Positions 1 through 10,051 of a DNA stretch of 64,000 nucleotides are shown one piece after another. How positions within the stretch are numbered: the first letter of the stretch is position 1; the number at the start of each line of letters is the position of its first letter. This DNA is from Anastrepha obliqua (taxonomy: Eukaryota; Arthropoda; Insecta; Diptera; Tephritidae). Under the pieces are notes generated by a model that made no database searches, had not been told where the DNA came from, and saw only the letters and a list, made by a program, of their open reading frames with translations. The stretch spans positions 42,864,001 through 42,928,000 of the forward strand of contig NC_072893.1 of assembly GCF_027943255.1 (NCBI RefSeq), given 5' to 3'. Made by a program: the position numbers and the translations under genes.

Positions 1-169
1 ATGTTCGACTCATACCAGCCAATCACCCAAGTCGGAGTGTAAATACATATGTCCCACAAAATATTGCATTGGTTGACTCAAATGCCAAAATAAATATATA
101 CTTTCAGAACCTGTACCTATCTGTGATATGCTGTCGATGATTCAGAAAAAAACCAGCCTAAAGCAGCCA

Positions 170-1000
170 TATAGGTAGGTAGGTGAAATGGTTGAAGTAC
201 TAATCTGGCACTCTCCAATAACACCAAAGCGCTAATTTGGTACCACTACGAGACCTCCAACAGGCAGATGTCTACAACCAGCCAGATCTGTCGATGCAAT
301 GGGTTTTGATGGAATGTACGTTGGCACATTACCCCAAGCTGTCGAACAAAGAAGCGCCCAGTGGCCTTAATCGTCTAACTGTCAAGCCCGTACATTTACA
401 GAGGAAGTGATCAACAGTCTCCTTCTCTGAAAGGTCCCCACAGTTTCTGCAATGGGGATTAAATGATAAAGCTGTTTTTTCTGCATGTGTGCCGTTCGTC
501 TAATGACTGGTTAACACAGTTACGAGTTTAGAAATTGAATAACGTGGAGTCCTCAGGACTTTGAGAGTTCTTCGACTATTGTACTGGAGCCACAGGGTTT
601 TTGAAATACCACATGCAGAAATGAAGATCCATCTTTTCTGCGCTTTCCTGAGAAGTAAGATATGCAGCTCCTCTTTAATAATAGTCAGGAGGATGCCGAT
701 GACGGGGCAGGAGATCTGTAAGATCAGCTCAGTCGAGCCCTTCCAGGCAAGTTCATCAGCAATTTCATTTACCTCTGTATTCCTATGTCCTGGAACTCAG
801 ATCAGAGAAATGTTACTTGGACATCTAAGAAATTTGATCTCCTCCTTACGGGAGGACGTTCCCTTAAGCATTTTGCATGCCAGCAAAGTTGCCAAAGTTG
901 CAAAAAAACAATGTTAGGCCGACTCAAGGAAAGCATTTGAGAGTTGGCGGAAATACCCTCAGTAGTAAATTTCAAACTGCTAACTACAAAGCACATAGAA
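170..1000 (-). pseudogene. RNase H-bearing non-LTR retrotransposon, 3' fragment (I/R1/LOA group)
   Basis: The minus strand carries the end of a non-LTR retrotransposon polyprotein. An RNase H C-terminal signature (WVPGHRN, then NEIADELAWK) lies near 740-800. A terminal zinc knuckle (CRNCG, then DHFLCKC) lies at about 390-450. RNase H domains of this kind occur in the I, R1 and LOA clades and not in Jockey. The frame is broken by stops and frameshifts. Past the coding end, at about 170-185, the sequence becomes a short CCTA repeat, which fits a 3' tail of simple repeats. A second copy lies at 43185-43880 in the same orientation. The reverse transcriptase is not present here. Confidence 0.7.
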
Positions 1001-1285
1001 TGTGAGGACTTTTTAGACCGCACAGGTTTCACCATGTGGAAGTCTTTAACTCAGATTGCCTTTTAAACCGTACTTCGACATTAGAAAGAAACCGCTGCTC
1101 AAAACTTTCGGAAGCTAAAGCGAAAAACGCTGAATGGTCCGGAATTTCGTAAAATATAGCTGGCTTATACAAGAATATCTCGAATTGCGTCATATGAGAC
1201 CAACAAATAATCGACTCCCGAATGACCCGCATTATTTCGTTTCAATATGTATTAAGACCGGCGAACACAACTACCAAGTGATGTG

Positions 1286-1530
1286 GTTTTTTTGATGCTT
1301 CATGTCGTACATCAATACAAGTTGCGTTGAATGACACCTGATTTGTCGGACCGATCACTCAAGAGCAGTTTTTTCGACACTACTTCGCTTTCGATCGCAC
1401 AAATATATATTCCATGGCTGCTGACATCAGGAAGTTGTATCAGCAAATCTTGGTGCAAGAAGGCGACAGGAACTTAAGGTTAACAGTGTGGAAATGGGAT
1501 CCAGCGAAGCATTTGAAAATTTTTCGATTA
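1286..1530 (+). pseudogene. BEL/Pao LTR-retrotransposon reverse transcriptase scrap
   Basis: One frame reads through a reverse transcriptase block typical of BEL/Pao elements: a FVGPITQEQFF stretch, then AADIRKLYQQILVQEGDR, then LTVWKWDP. The aspartate in ADIRKLY corresponds to the first catalytic aspartate of the polymerase palm. There is an in-frame stop before FVG, and no protease, integrase or LTR was seen. At about 1530 the sequence switches abruptly to an unrelated non-LTR tail. The family call rests on remembered motifs, so a profile search is needed to be certain. Confidence 0.55.
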
Positions 1531-1785
1531 AGTCATGTGGCAAACTCGTGAACACCTTCTATGTTCTTGCCCTGCTGTAGCTAGAACCCGAAAGAAATGC
1601 TTAGGAGCTCTACAATATAAGAAGTTGGAATGTCTCCAGGGGTTAGAGCTTCAGAACTTACTTAGATTCGTAAAAGACGCAGGCTTATTACAAGAAGCCT
1701 ACTACAAGGAAACCTAAGGGCCAAGCTCCATCTGGTACCACTAAGGACCAATAGGTCTATGTGTTGGCTTTCAGCCAGCCAGGTC
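1531..1785 (+). pseudogene. Non-LTR retrotransposon C-terminal end and 3' UTR
   Basis: The frame at 1535-1717 starts inside a C-terminal zinc knuckle (EHLLCSCPAVARTR) and runs into the leucine-rich tail normally found at the end of RNase H-type non-LTR polyproteins, ending with a TAA stop. About 70 bases of 3' UTR follow, then the AACCT tandem tail. The first two knuckle cysteines are missing because the upstream part has been replaced by BEL/Pao sequence. The fragment is therefore 5'-truncated, as is usual after target-primed reverse transcription. Confidence 0.6.
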
Positions 1786-1825
1786 AACCTAACCTAACCT
1801 AACCTAACCTAACCTAACCTAACCT
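1786..1825 (+). repeat. (AACCT)8 tandem tail, the complement of TTAGG
   Basis: Eight perfect copies of AACCT directly follow the 3' UTR of the preceding non-LTR fragment. A shorter tail with the same unit ends another non-LTR fragment at 40212-40224. The unit is identical to the canonical insect telomere repeat, although flies are known to lack TTAGG telomeres. The position after a retroelement 3' end points to a retrotransposon tail and not to telomeric origin. Confidence 0.85.
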
Positions 1826-2224
1826 ACTGTGGCAAATGGCACCGCACCTGCACCATTTCTCACTACACGGCGTCAGCGACACAAAGAAAACGAAATATCT
1901 ACTCGGTGCCAAATTCACATACCAACTTGAGAATGAAAAATTAAACATTTTATGGTTTTTTTAAGAAAAAAAAGATGTATTAGGAGAAACCATTTTACTA
2001 TAGAGGGTAGCCTACATAAAGTTTGGAATTGAATTTAATTTGACTACAAAGAAAAGGCGAATAAATACTTTTCAATGCGTTTGATACTTTAAGGGAAAGA
2101 TTAGATATATTCACTGAATATGGGAACCAATTTCATGCACATGATTTCTATGGGAGGCTTTGAAATTGCGCGTTCTCTTAACCCAATTTTTCAGAAAATT
2201 CTCATGAATTGTCTCAACTAAGCC
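1826..2224. other. No gene seen
   Basis: AT-rich sequence. No coding pattern or repeat match to the rest of the window was recognised. Confidence 0.5.
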
Positions 2225-2530
2225 CCACTGTAGCCGAACGGGTTGGTGCGTGACTACCATTTGGAGTTCAGAGAGTAAGTAGGTTCGTATCTCGGTAAAA
2301 GACCAATAATTAAGAGACATTTTTTCTAACAGCGATCGCCCCTCGGCAGGCAATGGCAAACCTCCGAGCTTATATCTGCAATGAAAAGGCTTCTCATAAA
2401 AAATATCTATCGGAGTCGGCTTGAAACTGTAGGTCTCTCCATTTGTGTAACAACATCAAGACGCATGCTACAAATAGGAAGAGGAGCTCGGCAAAACACC
2501 CAAAAAGAGAGTATGCGCCAATTATATATA
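2225..2530 (+). repeat. tRNA-derived SINE, near full-length copy A
   Basis: The head has an A box (TAGCCGAACGGGTTGG) and a B box-like stretch (GGTTCGTATCTC), the two internal RNA polymerase III promoter elements of a tRNA. A tRNA-unrelated body follows, beginning near CGCCCCTCGGCAGGCAATGG and including GTCGGCTTGAAACTGTAGG. It ends in CCAATTATATATA. The same order is seen at 5946, 41211, 45736 and 47909 on the plus strand and at 24920-25210 on the minus strand. It encodes no protein; open frames crossing it are accidental. Confidence 0.85.
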
Positions 2531-3932
2531 AGACAACTCAAAAAAAATGATCGAATGAAATCAAATAAGGAATAGCTTCAGGCGACTTTACCGTTTCAGC
2601 TGATTATTTGATTTCTATTTTAATATTTTCTGACTAAGCTAAGTTCGAAACCATAAACTGCATATTTTATATCTTGGACGCTTCAGAGCTGGCAAAGTAA
2701 AAAAAAAATTGTTGAAATGAACCTATTTTATGATATTTTTAATTTTGTTGAGATTTATTTAAAGTCAAAAGAGGAGCTCGCTGCGCTTCGGACGATCCCT
2801 CACAAAAATTCACAATTCGGCTATTTTTTTAATTTTTTCTGGGTAAATATTTTTCCATACTATTTTTGATGTTCCAGAGGATTAGAAAAAAATAATAACT
2901 TCTTCAACAAACTAGATTCCTGTAATCTTTTTGGTTCATTTCATTGGATAATTGAGCTTTCATGGCAGTCGGCGCTCTGATGTTGTCATAGATACTGCCA
3001 CAGGCGGAATATAATTAAAACACAAAGGGCAGCACTTATTTGGGATTACTTCGCCTGACTTTTCCACAAACTTTTATTTTTAGCACTCCATACATTGGAC
3101 TGCAAAGGTACCCTGTAGTTACTACCTATTTTTCGCACATGTGTATGTGTATGTAGCTATATATGTGCATGTGCGCCCTCTGCATTCACCTAAAAACGTA
3201 TAACGAATGATGTGCTTAGCTAGATTTACTCAGCATTCGACTGAGACAGCCACTTTTTTATGTTGCCTGTTTTTGGTATTTTTCCACTTTTTTATTCTTT
3301 GCTGCGTGTAACCGTTTGATATGCTTTTTTTTGCTTTGGTTTTTGCACTGACAGTGACTGGCTTTTGGACTAAAACAAATGTCCAGCCATTAAATGGAAT
3401 ACTGCGTGCATGCAATCGGCCATGTGGGACATTTATCAGCACCAGTCGCGTTTGCTATCTATTTCAATTTAAATGGATATTTGAATGAGGTGATTTTTTT
3501 TTATTGACGGCAAGGGCTAGGCATATAATCGTGTATGCTATTTACCAGCAGCGAACGAGATTGATATCAACGCACACATCAAAATATGGCGCCAATTTAA
3601 AGTGTGACGGGAATATTTTTAATTGGCGCCAAATGGGTGTAAAGAGTTAATATACTTGACGGTCGCTGCTGGAAATACTATTGGAAAGAGATTATTTTGT
3701 TATTGTGTAGGAACAGTAGGAATTTTATTTTATACTGTCGATAGCAACAAGGTTCATATTTTTTGGTATTTAGATTTCCATTCAAAGCCAGGCGCCGACA
3801 GAATCCCTCGCGCCGCAGTCAACTACAACCAAGGTAGCCATGAAATGCCGCACATCACTTAACGGACAGGTTAAGTTATATTTCCCAAAGGTAGTATGGG
3901 CTCCTGGCCATTGCAATGTTGAAGGTCACCTC
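2531..3932. other. No gene seen
   Basis: AT-rich DNA. The only structure noted is a pair of palindromes containing TGGCGCCA, near 3585 and 3623, about 38 bases apart. Short open frames here lack recognisable domains. Confidence 0.45.
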
Positions 3933-3936
3933 TTAA

Positions 3937-4644
3937 GGCCCTCGCCCCCATTTGAAACGTTGTGTTTTGGGTGTTTCTATAAAAGCGTGTAAAACGGAAA
4001 CAAACAAAAACAGATTTATTATTTTTTTTTCAGTGTTTTATTTTTGATCCACTGTTAAAAAACAAAAATTTGGTTTTTGCCATACGAGATTAGCTTAAAT
4101 AGTTGTCAGCCTTCAAAAAATGGTCTTCCAAAAAAAAATATGTCGCTGGCGACACAGATTCCGGAACTCACAGGTGTCTGAAATGAAAAAGACAAAAAGT
4201 TTCTTATTCAGCTTGAGTGTCGTTGTCGCGTAAACTAAGATCTTAAAAAAATGTACAAAATGGAGGACGTTCATAGATGAAAAACCGTTTTTTGACCCTT
4301 GTTTTGGTTTTAAAGGTCCGAAAAAAATACTAAGAAATTTGTTTTCCGAATGATGGTAGTTTACACGATAACGACATCAATTTTAAGTAATTTAAATTTT
4401 ATTTCATCAAAATCGGTTCAGTAGAACCGGCTATATCTGTGTCCGTTGCTCATATGAAGATCATTCTTCGAAGGCTGACATCTTTTTGACCGCACCTCAT
4501 ATGGTCAAAAATCTTTTTTTATTTTTAGTAATGAATCCAATAAATTAAATATTCAAAACAAAATTAAAAAATCTTTTTTCGTTTCCGTTTTACACGCTTT
4601 TAAAGAAACACCCAAAGCTTACCATTTCAAATGAGGCGAGGGCC
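3937..4644. mobile_element. 708-bp long-inverted-repeat element flanked by TTAA
   Basis: The ends are inverted copies of each other. Both begin GGCCCTCGCC and share an AAAAGCGTGTAAAACGGAAA block at about 60-75 bases in. Similarity resumes deeper, with TGTCAGCCTTC at about 4100 matched by its complement near 4470, so each arm is roughly 200 bases. Directly outside lie TTAA at 3933-3936 and TTAA at 4645-4648, which would be the target duplication. TTAA duplication is the hallmark of the piggyBac superfamily, but these termini do not show the usual piggyBac start, so the superfamily is open. No transposase is encoded. Confidence 0.7.
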
Positions 4645-4648
4645 TTAA

Positions 4649-5945
4649 CGAGAATAGAAAGAATCTAAATCTTGTTCATGTTTTATTTTAAAACAATATC
4701 TATGAGCATCTTTTAAAGCACCCTTTATATTGCTGAGAAGATCAATCGTTTCCTAGTGACTAAGAAAACATGAAAACAGGGAGCATCGCAGATGAATTTA
4801 TTTTAGTTTACGAAATCTTAATTAAACAAAAACATAAGGAATATTTTCCTCCATTTATCAATTGATCTAATTGAATGGCACATCCTTTTTGCCCCACATT
4901 CCATTTCCATTTTATACTCTCAAAGAGGTTAACGCTTGCATGTACAGTATACTCCGTATACTTAAATACACACACAACAAAAAAGGGGGAAACTTTATAG
5001 TTGATTGTTTGTTTGGACCAAATTAAATGTCATGATCCTTTTACGCTCGAAAACATAAAAGTTAACCACATAAATGGTCAACCCGCACTGAACTTCAAAC
5101 TAATTTTGTAGTGTCACGCACAAGACCAGCCGGGCTGTGCTTCCCCATACACACATACATATGCACGGTGGGTGTGTTGACGCAGCGACATAAAAAGTTT
5201 CTATCATTTCTTTATTTTCTTTGAAACAACAGTTCCGTATTTTTTTATTTAATTGAACTTTTTTAGCCACAGGGTAGTTAAGGGTGCAGAAGTGGGGTCA
5301 TGTTCTTTTAAAGTTACTGTTTCTTTACTATTTCTTGGTGAGCCACCGCTGAAAGTAGGTGCTTTGGAACTGACAGACGGTGTACGAGTATAAAGCGGGA
5401 AGAGATGAAAATGATTAGAGGAGCTAATAAAAAGGGTAAATTGAAAAAGACAAAAACAAGAAAAACGAAACGATTGAGAAAAAGGAAAAGAGTGTCTCAA
5501 TTTAGGCGGAATCAAACTTGATATACCCGGTGGATGTTTACACGTTTCCTGCAAATATCAGATTTACGCTGTATAGCAGCCAAAAAAGAAAGAGTACGCG
5601 GTATACAAATAGTGAGAGAGAAAGAATGGGAGATAATGGGATTACCCGTAGTTTTGTTTCTAAAATCAAACTTATTTCAAACTTTTTCTGGTTTCGTCAG
5701 AAGCTGATCTAAACTGAAAAAAACTCGTATGAAACTGCATAGGATCCAGTATCCATAATAAAATTTATTATGGATATTTTTGTAGAACTGTTCAAGTCAT
5801 TATTTTTAAAAATATCAAATTTATTAAAAATGTTTTCTATTTGCAAACAAATTTCAGTAGAGGTCTTCTTAGTCGAAAATAGTGTGTTATAACGAAGAAA
5901 AGCACATCTTTAATTTGTTTCTAATACTAATGACTTATTATTCGT
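4649..5945. other. No gene seen
   Basis: AT-rich sequence without recognisable coding, RNA or repeat features. Short open frames on both strands have low-complexity translations. Confidence 0.45.
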
Positions 5946-6194
5946 TCGCCGTAGCCGAATGGGAGAGAGAACGTAGGTTCGAATCTTGGTGAGACTCCCC
6001 TTGACAGGCAATGGCAAACCTCCGAGTGTATTTCTGCCATGAAAAAGCTCCCAATAAAAAATATCTGCCGTTCAGAGTCGGCTTGAAACTGTAGGTCCCT
6101 CCATTTGTGAAACAACATCAAGACGCACACCACAAATAGGAGGAGGAGCCTGGCCAAACACCCAGAAAGGATGGATGGGCCAATTATATATATA
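5946..6194 (+). repeat. tRNA-derived SINE, copy B, head internally deleted
   Basis: The copy begins GCCGTAGCCGAATGGG and jumps to AGAGAGAACGTAGGTTCGAA, so about 30 bases between the A and B boxes are missing. The body and the CCAATTATATATATA tail are intact. The tail runs directly into a DD41D mariner derivative. Confidence 0.85.
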
Positions 6195-6750
6195 AAAGGT
6201 TTTCCAATAACGAGTATTATTTGTGAATGGCTTGCGCTATCGAGAGATAATTAAAGATTTTTTATGGCCGGAATTGGATGGTATTGATCTGGACAACGTT
6301 TATTGTCAGCAAGACGGCGCTACGTGCCACACAAGCAACGAAACCATTGACCTTTTACGGGAAAAGTTTCCGGACCGTGTTATCTCTCGAAGGAGTGATC
6401 ACAATTGGCCACCGAGATCTTGTGATTTAACACCTTGTGAATTTTTTCTTTGGGGCTACGGGAAAGAGAAGGTCTACGCCAACAGCCAAGGGTCAATTCA
6501 AGACCTGAAAGATATAATTCGTGAGTCTATCGAGGACATAGGGCAGTCACTTTGCAACTCGGTTATGAAAAATTGTATGAAAAGAATATTGTCCTGTAAG
6601 CGTGGTCGTGGTGGTCATTTGCCTGATGTTATTTCCCAAAATTAACGGCATACCTTCCTCTTTATAATGAAATAAACACCCGAACATTTATATTAAAAAA
6701 TAGCATCTTTCTTTAAATGTCAAAATAACACCTCTTATTAAAAACCCCTT
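6195..6750 (+). mobile_element. DD41D (rosa-like) mariner deletion derivative, copy 1
   Basis: The element is flanked by TA and has imperfect terminal repeats (left AAAGGTTTTCCAATAA, right as complement AAGGGGTTTTTAATAA). The left terminus is joined directly to the catalytic half of the transposase. The frame at 6223-6645 keeps the second catalytic aspartate in QQDGATCHT. The third acidic residue, 41 residues on, is glutamate (TPCEFFLWG) where relatives have aspartate. The protein ends with GRGGHLPDV. The N-terminal DNA-binding domain and first catalytic aspartate are absent. Copies 2 and 3, at 37341 and 44047, have the same left-end junction. Confidence 0.85.
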
Positions 6751-6995
6751 TATGCGAACAGCCAATAGTCGATTTGAGTCAAATCTGACGAAAACAGTGG
6801 ATGTGGGAGGAATTCGAAGTTCATTTCAGGTAGCTCTGTCAATGCTTTGATCGGCTCAGAATCAGCAAGACGTTCTTGTTTTTGGTCAACAGTGAGCAAA
6901 CGCGGCATTCACTTTGAACAGAGCTTTCTCATGGTCAAATGCTCACGAAATATGAAACCAACTCATTATTTGGACATCTTTGCGATGTCATTCAC

Positions 6996-7235
6996 GTTGT
7001 GCGCGTTGATGCCACGGTTTATGTCCGGCGCTTACCTACACCGGTCGACCCTTCTCCGTTTTTTGTAAATTTTGTCTATTTGTATTCTCTGCAAACGTTG
7101 TGAATTTATTTAGATATACATCCTTTCTCTCTCTCACTCTCTCATTCTCTCTCGGGTCTCTCCGCCTTTGTTTGCCTGCTTTGAAAGTTTCACTTCTGTT
7201 ATGTGCACACGCACTGTTTTTTGATGTTTTCTGGT
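6996..7235 (+). repeat. Dispersed repeat with a CT-rich core, copy 1
   Basis: From GCGCGTTGATGCCAC through a CTCTCTCT tract to GCACACGCACT, this segment matches the complement of 12625-12862 closely over roughly 230 bases. It may be an LTR piece or a MITE; no terminal repeats or coding sequence were found to decide. Confidence 0.65.
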
Positions 7236-7652
7236 GTTACCGCCTCATTTGGACGTCTACTGCGTTGTGTCTCTACGACCACGTTTGAAGTCAGAAAGCC
7301 ATCGTTTTATTGTTGTTTTTGATGGAACGGAGTCCCATTACTTTTCAAGCCATTGTTTGGTTTGAGCGGTATTTTTCACCTTAAAAAAGAAGTGTAAAAT
7401 AAAGCATGAAATTCTTTTGGATCCATTGTTTTAAAAATAACAAAAGTAACGTCACTCTTCGCACAATAACTCAAGAATTAGTCAATAGAATATCATGAAA
7501 TTTTAACAGCTGCCCTTTTAAGGTAACTATTAACTGAAAAAGAGGTGAATGCAATAAAACTATGTTAGTGCCATCTATGTGTTAGGGCCGGGACCTCTCA
7601 GTCCATGTGTTACTCTATATTTTCCCAAATGCAGGAATATTTAACCCAAATA
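7236..7652. other. No gene seen
   Basis: Unrecognised sequence between a dispersed repeat and a mariner element. Confidence 0.45.
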
Positions 7653-8812
7653 TTGGGTTGGGGAATAAGTTCATAGCGTTTTTATATTTTCTTTTATTTT
7701 GCAATGATTTGTTTGCTGTTTGACAAAGTATTCATTAGCTAGAACTTTTCTGTTCTACAAAACTATGTTAATTGCATTTTTGAAGGTGTCATAGGTGAGT
7801 CGGTGAGTACGGAAATGGTTTGCAAAGTTCACAAAATGTGACTTTAAGGTGGATGACACGTCCCGCAGCTGAAGGCCTTCTGAATCCGATGAAGAATATT
7901 TCAAACCACTTTTGAAGGATTGAAACGATTGCCAAACCAGTCCTGAATTGGCGGAAAACTTGAACTGTGATCATAAAACGATTCTCAATCAGCTTCATTA
8001 AATGGGATTTCCTGATAAATTGGAAGCCTGGCTGTCTGGGAGCCTCTCGAGCTCAACAAAAAAAACAAAGAAAGCTGCCTTCAAATTGCTTCTCAACATC
8101 TCAACCGCCATCGAGCAACACTCGGTAATAAATAAGCCTTTTTATCCCGAATCATCACGAGGGATGAGAAATGGTGCTTATACATCAATAAGAAGCAAAG
8201 AAAGGAGTTGGTGACTCCAGGGGATACGCCAAAGCCGAGAATTAAGCCGGATCTTTATCCAAAGAAGATCATGATATGTGTTTGGTGGGACTGGAAGGGC
8301 ATTGTGTACTGGGAAACGCTCGAAAAGAATGCCACGGTCAACAAGGAGCCCTACATTGCCCAGCTACACTGCGTGAATGAGGCTATTCGACTGAAAATAC
8401 CTCATCGACGGGGTCAAACCATACTTCTTCACGACAACGCCGGGCCCCATGTTGCACAAATCGTCAAAGCCGCATTCCAAGAGCTCGAATGGAGCGTCCT
8501 TCAGCATTCGCCGTATTCTCCGAACCTTGCACCGACCGACTACCATCTTTTCCGCTCCCTGCCAGACCATATGAATGGAGTTACTTTCGATACCAACGAG
8601 GTCCTTAAAAGCTGGCTCAACAACTTCTTTGCTACCAGACCAGGCGATTTTTGGCAGAACGGCATCAACAAATTGGTCGAGAGGTGGGAAGAAGTTGTAA
8701 AGAGCAACGGCGAATATGCAATTGATAAACTTATTGATATAATTATTGATTTTTGTTTACGTACTCGTAAAAGTCTTCGGTAAAAACGTTACGAACTCAT
8801 TCCCCAACCTAA
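7653..8812 (+). mobile_element. Mariner (DD34D) element with both termini, decayed
   Basis: Terminal inverted repeats of about 33 bases bound this 1160-bp element (left TTGGGTTGGGGAATAAG, right complement TTAGGTTGGGGAATGAG), with TA on both sides at 7651-7652 and 8813-8814. Mariners are usually near 1.3 kb, so some 5' sequence has been lost. Scattered frames between 7830 and 8200 read as mariner helix-turn-helix region (HKTILNQLH, then MGFPDKLEAW) broken by stops and frameshifts. Confidence 0.9.
8208..8783 (+). pseudogene. Mariner transposase, catalytic half
   Basis: This 191-codon open frame is the C-terminal part of a DD34D transposase. It has ICVWWDWKG, then the second catalytic aspartate in LLHDNAGPH near residue 76. 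The third aspartate follows 34 residues later in LAPTDYHLF. The family usually has about 345 residues. The first catalytic aspartate lies upstream of this frame in decayed sequence. The ATG at 8208 is simply the first in the open stretch and not the native start. The C-terminus extends past the usual end. No functional enzyme is expected. Confidence 0.85.
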
Positions 8813-8814
8813 TA

Positions 8815-9599
8815 TTATATTTAACTTATAATGATTTTATAAGAATGTAATCGTATTAGTTGAATATAAAAAAAAGTGTAGCCTAAAAGAACCACCTTCT
8901 GGTGAAACGTAATCATAATACCCAGTGCAGTAGTGCACTTGGGTAAATGATACACCGGCTGTAGAAACTCGCGCAGCTCAAGCATCGACCATCGACCGGT
9001 TAATGTGCACTTACCAATTGTTTTTCTTTTTTGTTTTGTGCTTTTTTTTTGCTGGACTTCTAGCGAATGAATACTTTTCCAATTTCTTTGCGTACTGTTT
9101 TGTGCTCTTTCGCTTCACTTTTAATGTATGGTTTTTGGGAGCGCGTTTCTTGATGGCCGCTATTAAACTGTCGAAGAGCAGTAATTTTCATGGTTTCCTT
9201 ACTTAGTTGTGCACTTTTTTTCTCTTTTGTATTTTAGAGGTTTGAAGTCTATTTTTGTTTATTATTTTTCTTTGCACGGCTTCGTGTGTTTCTGCTGGCT
9301 TTCGCCAGTTTATCGTTTATTTTTATGTCCAATTTTTGTTTTTGTTTTGTTGGAAAAAATAAAGAGGGCAACTGTAAACTGGGCTTTCGTGCGGGTGTTA
9401 TAAGATTCGGTGTGTTTAAGAGAGTAAATATTGGTTTTTCAGTATTACTTAAAATTCCTCAAAAGCCACTAGAATTATACGAAATAAGTAAATTATAGTT
9501 TTAAGAGATTTTTAATTGAATTGTTTAGCATTAACCTGTTTTTCATAGTCGGTAAGAAATACTGCATTTCGAGATTATTAAGTGAATAAATAAATGGAC
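8815..9599. other. T-rich stretch, no gene seen
   Basis: Dominated by T-rich runs, which give Phe-rich open frames on the plus strand between 9003 and 9498. These look like composition artefacts. Confidence 0.45.
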
Positions 9600-10005
9600 A
9601 AATGGACGGACAAAACTGATGTTACCTTTTATGTCCCACCGACTGTCGCAGTTCCTTCTGTCACTAAGCAGAGAGGACTGTAGGAGGCTGGTTGGATTGA
9701 TGACGGGCCACTTTCTGTGAGCGAAACCCATGGAAAAGGTGGGCATCTCAGACAGTGCACTTTGCCCAGCATGTGGAGAGGAGGATGAGACAGCGGGTCA
9801 CTTTCTGTGCGCCTGCCCAGCCTTCGCTCGAATCGACCACCTTGGCTCCTTTGCACCACAAGATATACTCAGATTTCTGCGCAGGTCGGGTAGATTTAAA
9901 GAAAATTAAAAAGGGAACCCGAGTGCAGTACAATGGATTTAATTGTGTCTGAGTGCTGCACTTGCTAGTTTGTCCCGACAAAAAAAAAAAAAATAAATAA
10001 ATAAA
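9600..10005 (+). pseudogene. Non-LTR retrotransposon 3' end with poly(A)
   Basis: A degenerate frame encodes RRLVGLMTGHFL followed by the zinc knuckle CPACGEEDETAGHFLCACP and PQDILRFLRRSGRF. A 3' UTR and an A-rich tail near 9980-10005 follow. The same coding end and 3' UTR (AAAAAGGGAACYCGAGTG) occur on the minus strand at 28740-29930. An in-frame stop interrupts the segment before the knuckle. Confidence 0.75.
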
Positions 10006-10043
10006 GAAATAATTGAAAATTACTTATTACTTTGTGAAATATT

Positions 10044-10051
10044 ATCTACAA
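10044..10051. repeat. hAT target-site duplication, left
   Basis: ATCTACAA lies directly outside the left terminus of the hAT element and is repeated exactly at 11904-11911. Eight bases is the diagnostic duplication length of hAT elements. Confidence 0.95.

Noticed and set aside
1786..1825. Telomere or telomere fusion point
   Set aside because: Forty bases of AACCT directly after a retroelement 3' UTR, and flies lack TTAGG telomeres; a retroelement tail explains it better.
2225..2310. tRNA gene
   Set aside because: A and B boxes are present, but the acceptor stem is missing and the sequence recurs as the head of a longer repeat, so it is a SINE.
3583..3632. LTR primer-binding site (TGGCGCC)
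   Set aside because: Two palindromic TGGCGCCA sites without LTRs or extended complementarity to a tRNA.
8364..8570. Minus-strand protein
   Set aside because: Exact antisense shadow of the mariner transposase frame at 8208-8783.
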